A DNA stretch of 64,000 nt, from assembly GCF_021290385.1 (NCBI RefSeq), contig NZ_CP089928.1, forward strand, positions 2,340,501 to 2,404,500, given 5' to 3'. The stretch comes from Microbulbifer sp. YPW16 (GTDB taxonomy: Bacteria > Pseudomonadota > Gammaproteobacteria > Pseudomonadales > Cellvibrionaceae). Position 1 is the stretch's first letter, and each line of letters begins with the position of its first letter. The notes beneath the pieces were generated by a model, which was given only the letters and a program-made list of their open reading frames with translations, had not been told where the DNA came from and searched no databases. This document shows positions 42,975-52,734 of the stretch, piece by piece. The position numbers were made by a program, and so were the translations under genes.

Positions 42975-44891
42975 TTGATCAATCTGCAAGGCGTCTCGCT
43001 GCAACTGGGCGGGCGCGAACTGCTGCACAATGCTGACTGCCGCATTTTTCCCGGCCACAAGGTGGGGATTATCGGTGCCAATGGCTGCGGCAAATCCACC
43101 CTGTTCAAGCTGCTGCTGCGGAAGCTGGATACCGATAGCGGTAGTGTCGAGCTGCCTGCCGGCTGGCGCATCGCACACATGGCACAGGAGGTGGCAGCGG
43201 GCGACCAGACGGCCCTGGACTACGTGCTGGATGGCGACGCCGAGCTGCGCCGACTGCAGCGGGAGCTGGAAACACTCGAGGCCGCGGCCTCACCGGACGG
43301 GCGGCGACTGGGGGAACTCCATGAGCGCATGGCGGCGATCGACGGCTACAGCGGCCCGGCCCGCGCTGCCCAGCTGCTCGACGGCCTGGGGTTTTCCCAC
43401 GCCCACCAGCAGCGGCCGGTAAAGAGTTTTTCCGGCGGCTGGCGTATCCGCCTGAACCTGGCACGCACGCTCATGTGCCCCGCCGACCTGATGCTGCTGG
43501 ACGAACCCACCAACCACCTGGACCTGGATGCCACCCTGTGGCTGGAACAATGGCTGCAGAAGTTCCCCGGCACACTGCTGATCATCTCCCACGACCGGGA
43601 TTTCCTCGACGCGGTGGTGGACAGTGTGGTCAGTTTCGAGCACCGCCAGCTAGTCCAGTACAGCGGCAACTACAGCGCCTTCGAACGCACCCGCGCCGAG
43701 CGCCTGGCCCAACAGCAGGCGCAATTTGAGAAGCAGCAGGCCCAGCGCGCGCATATGGAGGACTTTGTCCGCCGTTTTCGCGCCAAGGCCACCAAGGCCC
43801 GCCAGGCCCAGAGTCGCCTCAAGGCGCTCGACCGCATGGCGCAAATTGCGCCCGCGCACGTGGATTCCCCCTTTCGCTTTTCCCTGCCATCGGCGGACAA
43901 GGTCTCCAACCCGCTGATCGACCTGCGCGACGCGGAACTGGGCTATGGCGACAAGGCGGTGGTTCACAAGGTACAGCTGGGCATCCACCCGGGCCGGCGC
44001 ATTGGCCTGCTGGGCCCCAATGGCGCGGGCAAGTCCACCCTGATCAAGACCCTGGCCGGCGAGCTGGCGCCTATCCATGGCGAGCGCCAGTGCGGTGAGC
44101 ACCTGGCCATCGGCTACTTTGCCCAGCACCAGCTGGAGGCGCTCGACAGCGCCGCCTCGCCGATGCTGCACCTGCAGCGCCTGTCACCGGAAGCCAGCGA
44201 GCAGTCACTCAGGGATTTTCTCGGTGGATACGGCTTCACCGGCGACCGTGTGTTCGAACAGGTGGGCGGTTTTTCCGGCGGCGAGAAGGCGCGCCTGGCA
44301 CTGGCGATCCTGGCCTGGCAGAAACCCAACCTGCTGCTTCTGGACGAGCCCACCAACCACCTGGACCTGGAGATGCGCCACGCGCTGGCGCTGGCGCTGG
44401 CGGAGTTTCCCGGCGCCGTGGTGCTGGTTTCTCACGATCGCTACCTGCTGGCCAATACCGCCGATGAATTCCTGCTGGTGGCCGACGGCAGGGTGCGGGC
44501 GTTCGACGGCGACCTGGAGGATTACCGCCAGTGGCTGCTGGAGTTCCGCCGCAACGAGCGCGCCGGGGAGAAGGCCGCCGTGCGCCAGGACGACCAGCCC
44601 ACGGAAGGTAAAGAAGACAGGAAATCCCAGCGCAGGGCTGCCGCGGCATTGCGCGAGCAACTGAAACCCCTGACCAACCGGCTCAAGCGCGTGGAGCGGG
44701 ACATGGCGCAGGTCGAGGAGCAACTGGCCGGGCTCGACGCCCGGCTCGCCGACGAGAGTCTCTACAGCGGCGGCCAGCAGGAGGAGATAGCCAGGCTCAA
44801 CCGCGCCCAGGCCGAGGAGCGGGAAAAGCTCGAGTCGCTGGAGATGGAGTGGCTGGAAATCAGCGAGCAGCTCGACGCGGCGCGAGGCTGA
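42975..44891 (+). CDS. ABC-F family ATPase (YheS-like)
   Basis: This 638-residue protein has two ABC ATPase domains on one chain, without membrane domains, as in ABC-F translation factors. First Walker A is GANGCGKS (34-41) with LSGGWRIRLNLARTL-type signature and LLLDEPTNHLD; the second Walker A GPNGAGKS is near 349 with signature FSGGEKARLALAIL and again LLLDEPTNHLD. Between them is the tRNA-contacting linker (about 230-300). A coiled-coil C-terminus follows. The start is a TTG at 42975 behind GGAAGAGG. The gene order algP-TIGR02444-ABC-F is shared with Pseudomonas. Confidence 0.93.
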   Translation: MINLQGVSLQLGGRELLHNADCRIFPGHKVGIIGANGCGKSTLFKLLLRKLDTDSGSVELPAGWRIAHMAQEVAAGDQTALDYVLDGDAELRRLQRELETLEAAASPDGRRLGELHERMAAIDGYSGPARAAQLLDGLGFSHAHQQRPVKSFSGGWRIRLNLARTLMCPADLMLLDEPTNHLDLDATLWLEQWLQKFPGTLLIISHDRDFLDAVVDSVVSFEHRQLVQYSGNYSAFERTRAERLAQQQAQFEKQQAQRAHMEDFVRRFRAKATKARQAQSRLKALDRMAQIAPAHVDSPFRFSLPSADKVSNPLIDLRDAELGYGDKAVVHKVQLGIHPGRRIGLLGPNGAGKSTLIKTLAGELAPIHGERQCGEHLAIGYFAQHQLEALDSAASPMLHLQRLSPEASEQSLRDFLGGYGFTGDRVFEQVGGFSGGEKARLALAILAWQKPNLLLLDEPTNHLDLEMRHALALALAEFPGAVVLVSHDRYLLANTADEFLLVADGRVRAFDGDLEDYRQWLLEFRRNERAGEKAAVRQDDQPTEGKEDRKSQRRAAAALREQLKPLTNRLKRVERDMAQVEEQLAGLDARLADESLYSGGQQEEIARLNRAQAEEREKLESLEMEWLEISEQLDAARG

Positions 44892-45764
44892 TCACTTGAC
44901 CGGGAATTCGCCCTGCGGCGGGGTCTCCGGGCAACCCTCTTCGTCCACGGCCGTCGCGTAGGGCGTGCCGGGGCACAGGTCGAGGTAATCCGGCACACCG
45001 TCGGAGTCCGAGTCGATCGGGCAGCCGGTGTTATCCACCGCCACTCCGGGCGGGGTCTGCGGGCACATATCCACGTCGTCAATAAAGCCGTCGCCATCGG
45101 TATCCCGCACCACCGGCGGAAACTCCATCCACTGGTAGCCGATGGTAAAGCTCAGTGCCGTATCCATACCCCCGCGCTCGACTCCGTAAAAGGCACGCGC
45201 ATCGGCGCGGGCCTGCCAGCGCGGTCCCAGCCGGTATTTCACCCCGACCCCGAAATTGGCCATGGTCTGGCGATCGTGGTCCTCCCTGCTGCGATCGAAG
45301 AACACCGGGCCGTCGTAGTCCGCCGGGATTACCGGCAATGGCTCGAGCAGGCGGTCATACTCGATCCGGACCTCGCCGACACCGAAGGCCAGGTAGGGTT
45401 GCCAGCAGAAGTCGCCACAGAACTGCCCGGCAAATTGCCAGAACAGGTCCATGTGGTAGTTGTACACGTCGACTTTTTCGTCCAGCCCATCGATGTCCGC
45501 CGAGAAAGCGTCCACCACACCCTCGAGTGCCCAGCGGTCGGTGATATTGAAGCCAAGGCCGACACCGCCGCCAGTACTGTCATCCAGCTCAAACTCCTCG
45601 AACGGGGTGCCGTCCAGCCGCTCGCTGTTAAACCACTGGCGGGTTCCCTTGAGGTAGAGGTTGAGGGTGCCCTCTTCGTCGGCGAGGGCGGGCATGCAGG
45701 GCAGGGCGAGAAACAGCAGCGCAACGGCGACGGTGCGCGCGGGCCGAAGACTCTTATCAGTCAT
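44892..45764 (-). CDS. Outer-membrane beta-barrel protein with thrombospondin type 3 repeats
   Basis: The 290-residue protein has a signal peptide (to about residue 28, PCMPALADEE), an eight-stranded OmpA/OmpW-like barrel (about 30-215, alternating GVGLGFNITDRWALEG..), and two calcium-binding TSP3 motifs, DTDGDGFIDDVDMCP and DSDSDGVPDYLDLCP. In related proteins an OmpA peptidoglycan-binding domain follows the TSP3 linker; here the protein stops instead. Its stop codon abuts that of the ABC-F gene with no spacer. Function unknown. Confidence 0.8.
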   Translation of the reverse strand: MTDKSLRPARTVAVALLFLALPCMPALADEEGTLNLYLKGTRQWFNSERLDGTPFEEFELDDSTGGGVGLGFNITDRWALEGVVDAFSADIDGLDEKVDVYNYHMDLFWQFAGQFCGDFCWQPYLAFGVGEVRIEYDRLLEPLPVIPADYDGPVFFDRSREDHDRQTMANFGVGVKYRLGPRWQARADARAFYGVERGGMDTALSFTIGYQWMEFPPVVRDTDGDGFIDDVDMCPQTPPGVAVDNTGCPIDSDSDGVPDYLDLCPGTPYATAVDEEGCPETPPQGEFPVK

Positions 45765-45862
45765 TGTGGGCTCCGGAGTGTCCTTTTACCGGCGGGTCGT
45801 CTGACTTATGAAGATAGCAGACCCGCCGGCAGCCCGTAGGTACGTCTTTTACCCCGCTGCAA

Positions 45863-46579
45863 TCAGGTGCGGCGGTAGAGCAGGTCCCAGACTCCGTGGC
45901 CCAGTCGCTGGCCGCGCTGCTCGAACTTGGTCTGCGGACGGAACTCCGGGCGCGGGGCATACTGTCCGGCGCCGGCGGTGTTCTCCAGTGCCGGCTCCGC
46001 CTCCAGGACCTCGAGCATATGGCCGGCGTAATTCTCCCAGTCGGTGGCCATGTGCATCAGCCCGCCGGGCCTGAGCTTGGTGCACAGCAGCCGCACGAAT
46101 TCCGGCTGCACGATGCGCCGCTTGTGATGTTTTTTCTTGTGCCACGGATCCGGGAAATACAGCTGGAACCGGTCCAGCGAGGCGTCGGCGATGCAGTCAT
46201 TGAGCACATCCACCGCGTCGGCCATATACACCCGCAGGTTTTTCACCCCGGCCTTGCCGGCGTTGTTGATCAGGCGGCCGACACCGGGCGGGTGCACCTC
46301 GATGCCAATAAAATCCTTGTCCGGCTCGGCCTCCGCCATCGCCAGCAGCGAGTCGCCCATGCCAAAGCCGATCTCCAGTACCAGCGGCGCCTGGCGACCG
46401 AACTCCTGTGCCGGGTCCAGCGGGCCGGCGAACAGCGACAGGCCGTACTGCCCCCAGTAGTTATCGAAAGCCCGGCGCTGCCCCTCGGTCATGCGACCGG
46501 CGCGGATGACATAACTGCGGATGGACTTTTTCTTGTACTCGGTGCGGTAGGGAAAATCTTCCGCGGACTCTTCTTGCAT
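45863..46579 (-). CDS. trmB: tRNA (guanine-N7-)-methyltransferase TrmB
   Basis: This 238-residue SAM enzyme methylates G46 in the variable loop of tRNA. Signature segments: [33 protein letters not shown] (SAM site, about 70-84), [15 protein letters not shown], and [20 protein letters not shown], the catalytic PDPW motif. The ATG at 46579 gives the usual length; a TTG at 46612 would add 11 residues. Confidence 0.96.
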   Translation of the reverse strand: MQEESAEDFPYRTEYKKKSIRSYVIRAGRMTEGQRRAFDNYWGQYGLSLFAGPLDPAQEFGRQAPLVLEIGFGMGDSLLAMAEAEPDKDFIGIEVHPPGVGRLINNAGKAGVKNLRVYMADAVDVLNDCIADASLDRFQLYFPDPWHKKKHHKRRIVQPEFVRLLCTKLRPGGLMHMATDWENYAGHMLEVLEAEPALENTAGAGQYAPRPEFRPQTKFEQRGQRLGHGVWDLLYRRT

Positions 46580-46617
46580 GCTTTGCGACCTCGGATGCAA
46601 ATTCGTAATCAAGTCAA

Positions 46618-46638
46618 TGTAGGAGCGGCCGCTCCCAG
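46618..46638. repeat. REP-like element B (partial)
   Basis: TGTAGGAGCGGCCGCTCCCA matches the arm sequence of the palindromes at 28495 and 49979, here as a short self-complementary form (GGAGCGGCCGCTCC). It lies between trmB and the DUF423 gene. Confidence 0.65.
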
Positions 46639-46654
46639 GGGAAACGACGGGCGC

Positions 46655-47032
46655 TCAGCGCGGCAGGTTCAGCGCCGCCACAAACAGGGCTATCCAGCCG
46701 GCAATCATCAGGCTGCCGCCCAGGGGGGTGACGGGCCCCAGCCAGCGTGGCCCGCCAAGGGCCAGCCCATAGAGACTGCCGCTGAACAGCAGCACGCCGA
46801 CTGCGAACAGGGCGCCGCAGGTCACCAGTGCGGTGCGCGAGCCCCACTGCTGGATCATCAGCGCCACCAGTAACAACACCAGGGCATGCACCAGCTGGTA
46901 GTGCACACCGGTCTTGAAGGCTTCCAGCAGGTTTTCGGCCACTCGGCCGCGCAGGCCGTGGGCACCGAAGGCGCCAAGCATGACGCCGGTGGCGCCGAGA
47001 AAAGCGGCGATCAGCAGGTAGAGTTTGGTCAT
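46655..47032 (-). CDS. DUF423 membrane protein
   Basis: The 125-residue protein has four membrane helices and the DUF423 (YgdD) pattern: LLIAAFLGATGVMLGAFGAHGL near the N-terminus, FKTGVHYQLVHALVLLLVAL and TPLGGSLMIAGWIAL at the end. Function is unknown. The ATG at 47032 gives the usual start; the open frame extends upstream without homology. Confidence 0.92.
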   Translation of the reverse strand: MTKLYLLIAAFLGATGVMLGAFGAHGLRGRVAENLLEAFKTGVHYQLVHALVLLLVALMIQQWGSRTALVTCGALFAVGVLLFSGSLYGLALGGPRWLGPVTPLGGSLMIAGWIALFVAALNLPR

Positions 47033-47136
47033 GGTGATTCCGGTCCAGGCCCCCGGGGCCGTGTTTCCCTTCGTTGTCCGTTTATGTTGGCAGGCAAGGC
47101 CCCTGGCCGCGGTTCGCCGCAGGTTTGTCACAGTGC

Positions 47137-47164
47137 AAAAAAAACCGCGCGGTTGCGCGGTTTT
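47137..47164 (-). terminator. Rho-independent terminator of rpoH
   Basis: AAAACCGCGC and GCGCGGTTTT form a 10-bp stem with a GGTT loop; read on the minus strand it ends in a T-run (the A-run at 47137-47144). It lies 22 bases after the rpoH stop. Confidence 0.9.
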
Positions 47165-47185
47165 CTTCAGGGCCCGGTGGCGCGA

Positions 47186-48040
47186 TCAGGCTTCCATCGC
47201 CACGCGTACCTTTTTCATCGCGTTCTTTTCCAGCTGGCGGATACGCTCGGCAGAGACGCCGTATTTATCAGCCAGCTCGTGCAGGGTCGCCTTGTTCTCG
47301 CTCAGCCAGCGTGCCCGGATGATATCGCGGCTGCGATCATCGAGCTGCTCCATGGCCGCGGCGAGACTGGTGAGGTTGGTCTCTTCCCAGTTATCGCGCT
47401 CCAGCTGGGCCGCCGGGTCGAAACTGCGGTCTTCCAGGTAGTGCGCCGGCGCCTGCCAGGCACTGTCGTCATCGTCATCCACGCCCGCATCGAATGCGGC
47501 GTCATGGGCAGAGAGGCGACCCTCCATCTCGTGCACGTGCGTCACGTCCACATTCAGGTCCTTCGCCACCGCCTTGGCCTCGTCATTGGTGAGCCAGGCG
47601 AGCTTCTTCTTCTGTCCGCGCAGGTTAAAGAACAGCTTGCGCTGCGCCTTGGTAGTGGCGATCTTCACGATGCGCCAGTTGCGCAGGATAAATTCGTGAA
47701 TCTCGGCCTTGATCCAGTGCACCGCAAAGGAAACCAGGCGCACCCCCTTCTCGGGGTTGAAGCGCTTCACGGCTTTCATCAGGCCGACGTTGCCTTCCTG
47801 GATCAGGTCTCCCTGGTTCAGGCCATAGCCGGAGTAGGATTTGGCGATGTGCACCACAAAACGCAGGTGCGACATAACCAGCTGCCGTGCAGCATTCAGG
47901 TCCTCGCGATAATAGAGGTCCTCCGCCAGCCGCTTTTCTTCCTCAGCGGACAGCACATCGAAGCCGCTGACCGTCTGGATATAGGCCCCGAGGTTGGCTC
48001 CCGGGGACAGCGTTTGCACTGGCTGCAGGCTAGTTCCCAT
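47186..48040 (-). CDS. rpoH: Heat-shock sigma factor RpoH (sigma-32)
   Basis: This 284-residue sigma factor directs RNA polymerase to heat-shock promoters. Region 2 includes [23 protein letters not shown] (about 69-91); the RpoH box QRKLFFNLR is at 133-141; region 4 ends with [20 protein letters not shown]. The ATG at 48040 follows an AGGAGA ribosome site; the upstream frame to 48088 is untranslated leader. The ftsX-ftsE-ftsY genes lie upstream on the same strand, the order of E. coli. Confidence 0.97.
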   Translation of the reverse strand: MGTSLQPVQTLSPGANLGAYIQTVSGFDVLSAEEEKRLAEDLYYREDLNAARQLVMSHLRFVVHIAKSYSGYGLNQGDLIQEGNVGLMKAVKRFNPEKGVRLVSFAVHWIKAEIHEFILRNWRIVKIATTKAQRKLFFNLRGQKKKLAWLTNDEAKAVAKDLNVDVTHVHEMEGRLSAHDAAFDAGVDDDDDSAWQAPAHYLEDRSFDPAAQLERDNWEETNLTSLAAAMEQLDDRSRDIIRARWLSENKATLHELADKYGVSAERIRQLEKNAMKKVRVAMEA

Positions 48041-48259
48041 GCAGATCTCTCCTGTCAAAACTCTGGTGCCGGTTGAACTTGCGATCAAACGACCGCCGGG
48101 AGTTACCCGGCGAATTGGGCCAGTTTAGCACTAGCGCGGGCGAATAAGAAAGCCCGCCCACAGTGCCGGAGCCGTTGAAATCCGTGGCATTAGAGGGTTT
48201 ATCCACAGGCGCGGTTCCCGTGTGCGCCACGGGTTCCGGAAATAATTGTGACCACCGGG

Positions 48260-49300
48260 TCAGGAGGGCTCTATGGCGCGGACATGTCGTGCCACAGCCA
48301 CCCAGGCACCCGCCAGGCCCAGCAGGGCGGCGCCGCCAGCCAGAGCCAGCAGGTAGGCCAGCCCGGGCCCGTCGAGGCGGTAACCACTGCCGTAGGAAGA
48401 GGCCAGCCCCGCTACCGGGCCCGACAACAATGCCACCCCCAGGGTCACCAGCAGCCATGCCAGCAGGCCACCGAACAGGCCGTAGCATAGACCGCTGTAC
48501 AGGAACGGGCGGCGCACAAAGGCATTGGTCCCCCCCACCAGCTTGACCACCAGGATCTCCTCCCGGCGACTCTCGATATGCAGGCGTATGGTGTTCACCA
48601 CCACCAGAATCACACCCAGTGCCAGCAGCAGGCCCAGCCCCAGGGAGAGGCGCTGGCCCAGCTCGGTCAGCCGCGACAGCCGTTCCACCCAGGCCATATC
48701 CAGCACCACCGCATCGCTCAGAGCGCTTTCCCGCAGGGACTCGGCCAGAGCCTCCAGCTCCCCGGTCGCGCCGGCGGGACGCACCAGCAAGACCGCGGGC
48801 AGGGGATTACTGCCCAGCCCGGCCAGCGCATCGCCGAGCCCGGACGACTGCTGGAATTCCTCCAGCGCCTGTTCCGGTGAGATATACGTCACCGCGGCCA
48901 CCCGCGGATCTTGCCGCAGGTCTTCCACGTAGGAGGTAATGGCAGACTCGCGGGCACTCTTGTTCAGGAACACGGAAATCTGCGGCTGGCCGTCCCAGCC
49001 CGCCACGGCGCGCTGGAAGTTCACCATGCCCAGCTGCAGGGAGGCCGGCAGCGCCAGGGCAATGGCGATTACCAGGGCGGTCATGAAGCTGGCCATGGGC
49101 GCCGCAAAGAAACGCCGCAAGGCCTCGGCGGCCATCTCGCGGTGGTGCCCGGCCCAGCCGCGCAGGCGATCGCCGAGGCGGGTACGGGCGGTTACGGCGC
49201 CGGTGGCGCGGGCGCGCTCTACCGCGGCCTGCTGGCGGGGAGCGGTGCGGACCGGGTTGCCGGGGTTACGGGTAGGCTGCTTCACGGCTCGGGATTCCAT
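48260..49300 (-). CDS. ftsX: Cell division protein FtsX
   Basis: The 346-residue membrane protein pairs with FtsE to control septal murein hydrolases. It has a long basic N-terminus (about 70 residues), a first helix (MTALVIAIALALPASLQLGM), a periplasmic loop with ISVFLNKSARESAITSYVEDL, then three helices including GLLLALGVILVVVNTIRLHIESRREEI, a hallmark of FtsX/MacB-type domains. It overlaps ftsE by 35 bp, consistent with translational coupling. Confidence 0.95.
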   Translation of the reverse strand: MESRAVKQPTRNPGNPVRTAPRQQAAVERARATGAVTARTRLGDRLRGWAGHHREMAAEALRRFFAAPMASFMTALVIAIALALPASLQLGMVNFQRAVAGWDGQPQISVFLNKSARESAITSYVEDLRQDPRVAAVTYISPEQALEEFQQSSGLGDALAGLGSNPLPAVLLVRPAGATGELEALAESLRESALSDAVVLDMAWVERLSRLTELGQRLSLGLGLLLALGVILVVVNTIRLHIESRREEILVVKLVGGTNAFVRRPFLYSGLCYGLFGGLLAWLLVTLGVALLSGPVAGLASSYGSGYRLDGPGLAYLLALAGGAALLGLAGAWVAVARHVRAIEPS

Positions 49301-49952
49301 CGTAGATCAGCTGGCCCGCCTGCAGGGTCAGTACCCGGCGTTTCTGGCGGGCTATCAATTCCAGGTCGTGGCTGGCAATCATCACCGTCACCCCCACCGC
49401 ATTGAAGTCGGCAAACAGCTGCATGATTTCCGCGGACAACTGCGGGTCCAGGTTACCGGTGGGCTCGTCCGCTACCAGGATCGCCGGCTTGTTGACCACT
49501 GCCCGGGCGATACCCACGCGCTGCTGCTCACCACCGGAAAGCACAATGGGGTTCTGCCGCTCCTTGTGCAGCAGGCCCACCTTGTCCAGTGCCGCCCGCA
49601 CGCGCCGGCCCACCTCGCGCCGGTTACAGCCGGCCACGGACAGGGGCAGCGCCACATTGTCGAAGACACTGCGGTCGAACAGCAGCTGGTGGTTCTGGAA
49701 CACAATGCCCACATTGCGGCGGTAGTAGGGAACCTGGCTGTTGCGCAGGCGGTTGAGGTTCTGGCCCGCCACCAGGATGCTGCCGCGGGTGGGGCGCTCA
49801 ATCGCGGTAAGGAGTTTGAGCAGGGTACTTTTGCCGGCGCCGCTGTGCCCGGTGAGGAATACCAGTTCGCCCCGGTCCAGCTCCAGGCTGACCCGCACCA
49901 GCGCATCCTGCCCGGATTCGTAGCGCTTGTTGACGTTGTCGAAGGTGATCAT
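49266..49952 (-). CDS. ftsE: Cell division ATP-binding protein FtsE
   Basis: The 228-residue ABC ATPase energises FtsX. Walker A GHSGAGKS (35-42), signature LSGGEQQRVGIARA, and Walker B ILVADEPTGNLD are intact. The short length and ITFDNVNKRYESGQDAL start are typical. It is followed by ftsX with overlap and preceded by ftsY, with a REP-like palindrome in the 114-bp gap between them. Confidence 0.96.
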   Translation of the reverse strand: MITFDNVNKRYESGQDALVRVSLELDRGELVFLTGHSGAGKSTLLKLLTAIERPTRGSILVAGQNLNRLRNSQVPYYRRNVGIVFQNHQLLFDRSVFDNVALPLSVAGCNRREVGRRVRAALDKVGLLHKERQNPIVLSGGEQQRVGIARAVVNKPAILVADEPTGNLDPQLSAEIMQLFADFNAVGVTVMIASHDLELIARQKRRVLTLQAGQLIYDGIPSREAAYP

Positions 49953-49978
49953 GCAGGCGGCGTATTCTTGTTATTAAT

Positions 49979-50055
49979 AGTAGGAGCGGCCCGTGGCCGC
50001 GAATGACCTGCCCAGGCACCTCGGGATCCAATCGCGGCCACGGGCCGCTCCTACA
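49979..50055. repeat. REP-like extragenic palindrome C
   Basis: AGTAGGAGCGGCCCGTGGCC and its complement GGCCACGGGCCGCTCCTAC form nearly perfect arms, with GCGAAT / ATCGCG inside and a loop of about 25 bases. It sits between ftsY and ftsE, where the resulting RNA hairpin could lower expression of the downstream genes. Confidence 0.85.
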
Positions 50056-50066
50056 AAAACGGGAAA

Positions 50067-51281
50067 TCAGGTTTCGTCGCGGCGAAACAGCGCGGCGACA
50101 AAGTCTTTCGCGCGGAATGGCTGCAGGTCTTCGGCCTGCTCGCCGACACCGATGAAGCGTACCGGAATACCGAAGCGCTGCGCCAGTGCAAAGATCACAC
50201 CGCCTTTGGCGGTGCCGTCCAGTTTTGTCAGCACCATGCCGGTGACCCCGGCAGAATTGCGAAACTGCTCAGCCTGGCTGAGGGCGTTCTGGCCGGTACC
50301 GGCATCCAGTACCAGCAGCACCTCGTGGGGCGCGCTCTGGTCCAGCTTGCCCATCACCCGGCGGACCTTGCTCAGCTCTTCCATCAGGTTGGACTTGGTA
50401 TGCAGGCGTCCGGCGGTATCGGCAATCACCACGTCCACGCCGCGGGACTGGGCCGACTGCACGGCGTCATAGATGACCGAGGCACTGTCGGCGCCGGTGT
50501 GCTGGGCCACCACGGGCACGCCGTGGCGCTCACCCCAGACCTGCAGCTGTTCAACCGCAGCGGCACGGAAGGTATCGCCGGCAGCCAGCATCACCGATTT
50601 GCCCTCGCCCAGGTATCGATGCGCCAGCTTGCCGATGGTGGTGGTCTTGCCCACACCGTTGACGCCCACCACCAGGATCACGAATGGCTGTTTGGCGGTG
50701 TCGATGGCCAGCGGCGCCTCGACGCTGTCCAGCAGCCCGGCCAGCTCTTCCTGCAGCGCCCGGTAGAGCGCCTCGCCGTCATTCAGCTCGCGCCGGGATA
50801 CCCGGGCAGTGAGGCGGTCGACAATTTCGGTGGTCGCGTCCATCCCCACGTCGGCCATCAGCAGCTGGGTTTCCAGCTCTTCCAGCAGCTCGTCGTCGAT
50901 TTCCTTGGCGCCCAGGAACAGGTTGCCCATGCCCTCGGCAAACTGGTTGCTGGTGCGACTGAGCCCGCGGCGGATACGGGCAAAAAAGCCCACTTTTTCC
51001 TCTTTTGGGCCGGACGGGGCCTGTGCCTCGTCGGGCGCGGGAGCCACTTCAGGAGCGGGGGTCGGCTCGGGGGAGGGCGGTTCTGTCACCTCCGGAGCCG
51101 GGGCTGCCTCAGCAGCCGGCTCCTCGCGAACCGGCTCAGCGGGGGAATCCGGTGCTGCGGGCGGAGTCTCCCCCTCGCGTGCCTCGTCTTCCCCGGAGGT
51201 TTCGCCGGGCTGCTCGGCGGGCTTCTCCTCCGGCTGTTCCTCGGGCTTCGGCTTTTTCTTGCGCAGGAAGTCAAAGATCAT
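50067..51281 (-). CDS. ftsY: Signal recognition particle receptor FtsY
   Basis: The 404-residue GTPase receives ribosome-SRP complexes at the membrane. It has the acidic, Pro/Glu/Ala-rich A domain (about 10-100), the N domain (GFFARIRRGLSRTSNQFAEGM.. ), and the G domain with GVNGVGKTTT, AAGDTFRAAAVEQL, IADTAGRLHTK and LTKLDGTAKGG. MIFDFLRKKK at the start, from ATG 51281, is the usual membrane-contacting tip. It is divergent from rsmD. Confidence 0.96.
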   Translation of the reverse strand: MIFDFLRKKKPKPEEQPEEKPAEQPGETSGEDEAREGETPPAAPDSPAEPVREEPAAEAAPAPEVTEPPSPEPTPAPEVAPAPDEAQAPSGPKEEKVGFFARIRRGLSRTSNQFAEGMGNLFLGAKEIDDELLEELETQLLMADVGMDATTEIVDRLTARVSRRELNDGEALYRALQEELAGLLDSVEAPLAIDTAKQPFVILVVGVNGVGKTTTIGKLAHRYLGEGKSVMLAAGDTFRAAAVEQLQVWGERHGVPVVAQHTGADSASVIYDAVQSAQSRGVDVVIADTAGRLHTKSNLMEELSKVRRVMGKLDQSAPHEVLLVLDAGTGQNALSQAEQFRNSAGVTGMVLTKLDGTAKGGVIFALAQRFGIPVRFIGVGEQAEDLQPFRAKDFVAALFRRDET

Positions 51282-51362
51282 GCTCGTATCCGGCTGTACC
51301 ACGGTGTTGGAAAGGCGCTAATCTTAGCACCGCTCGATGCCCCACACAGCCAGGAAACCACC

Positions 51363-51941
51363 TTGCCCAGAAATCGCCCGCGCAAAGCCTCCCCGCAACC
51401 CCTGTCGCAGCTCCGTATCATTGGCGGTGAGTGGCGCGGTCGCCGGCTGCAGTTCGCCCCGGTGGAGGGCCTGCGCCCCACCGGGGACCGCCTGCGCGAA
51501 ACGCTGTTCAACTGGCTGCAGTTCCGGCTGCCGGGCGCCCGTTGCCTGGACCTGTTTGCGGGCTCCGGGGCGCTCGGGCTCGAGGCACTTTCCCGCGGTG
51601 CGGCGAGTGTGGAGTTTGTGGAGCTGAACCGACGGGCGGCGGACACCCTGCGCGCCCAGCTGCAGCTGCTCGGCACCGACCGGGGCCGGGTGCACCACCA
51701 GAGTGCGCTGGATTTCCTTGCCGGCGATGCCAGTGCCTACGATATCGTCTTCCTCGACCCGCCCTTCGCCGCCGACCTGTGGCAGCCCGCCCTGGCCGCG
51801 CTGCACGACCGGCTGGCGCCGCGCGCCCTGGTTTATGTGGAGACACCCCGGGACACACCGCTGCCGTTGACGGAGCAGTGGCAGGTGGAGAAGGAAAAGC
51901 GCGCGGGCCAGGTTTGCATGCGCCTGCTCAGCACCGCCTGA
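51363..51941 (+). CDS. rsmD: 16S rRNA (guanine966-N2)-methyltransferase RsmD
   Basis: The 192-residue SAM enzyme methylates G966 of 16S rRNA. It shows LRIIGGEWRGRRLQFAPVEGLRPTGDRLRETLFNWL near the start, CLDLFAGSGALGLEALSRGA (SAM site) and the catalytic DPPF as IVFLDPPFAADLW. The chosen start is a TTG at 51363, seven bases after AGGA, giving a basic N-terminus; the open frame upstream runs through ftsY on the opposite strand. It is divergent from ftsY, the usual arrangement. Confidence 0.93.
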   Translation: MPRNRPRKASPQPLSQLRIIGGEWRGRRLQFAPVEGLRPTGDRLRETLFNWLQFRLPGARCLDLFAGSGALGLEALSRGAASVEFVELNRRAADTLRAQLQLLGTDRGRVHHQSALDFLAGDASAYDIVFLDPPFAADLWQPALAALHDRLAPRALVYVETPRDTPLPLTEQWQVEKEKRAGQVCMRLLSTA

Positions 51942-52046
51942 ACCGTGTTTTTTGAGGGTCGAGCACAAATTGTTTAACATGCGCCTCCCCGCCGGGCCGC
52001 ATCGCGCCCCCACCAGTCCCCTCCGGGACCGGGAGGGCAGGCATGA

Positions 52047-52574
<528 letters not shown>

Positions 52575-52734
52575 GTTCCCGCCCCGGAGCCGCCCGCTAC
52601 CCGGTGGCGGCACCGGGGTTCCGGCGCCTTCACGGCGCCCCTGCCGCATATTCCCGACCGCACCTCGCCCCCTTACTGTTGCGCACCCGGTTAGCTGTTA
52701 AACTCCGGCGAGTTTTCCCAGACCGGAGTCGAAC

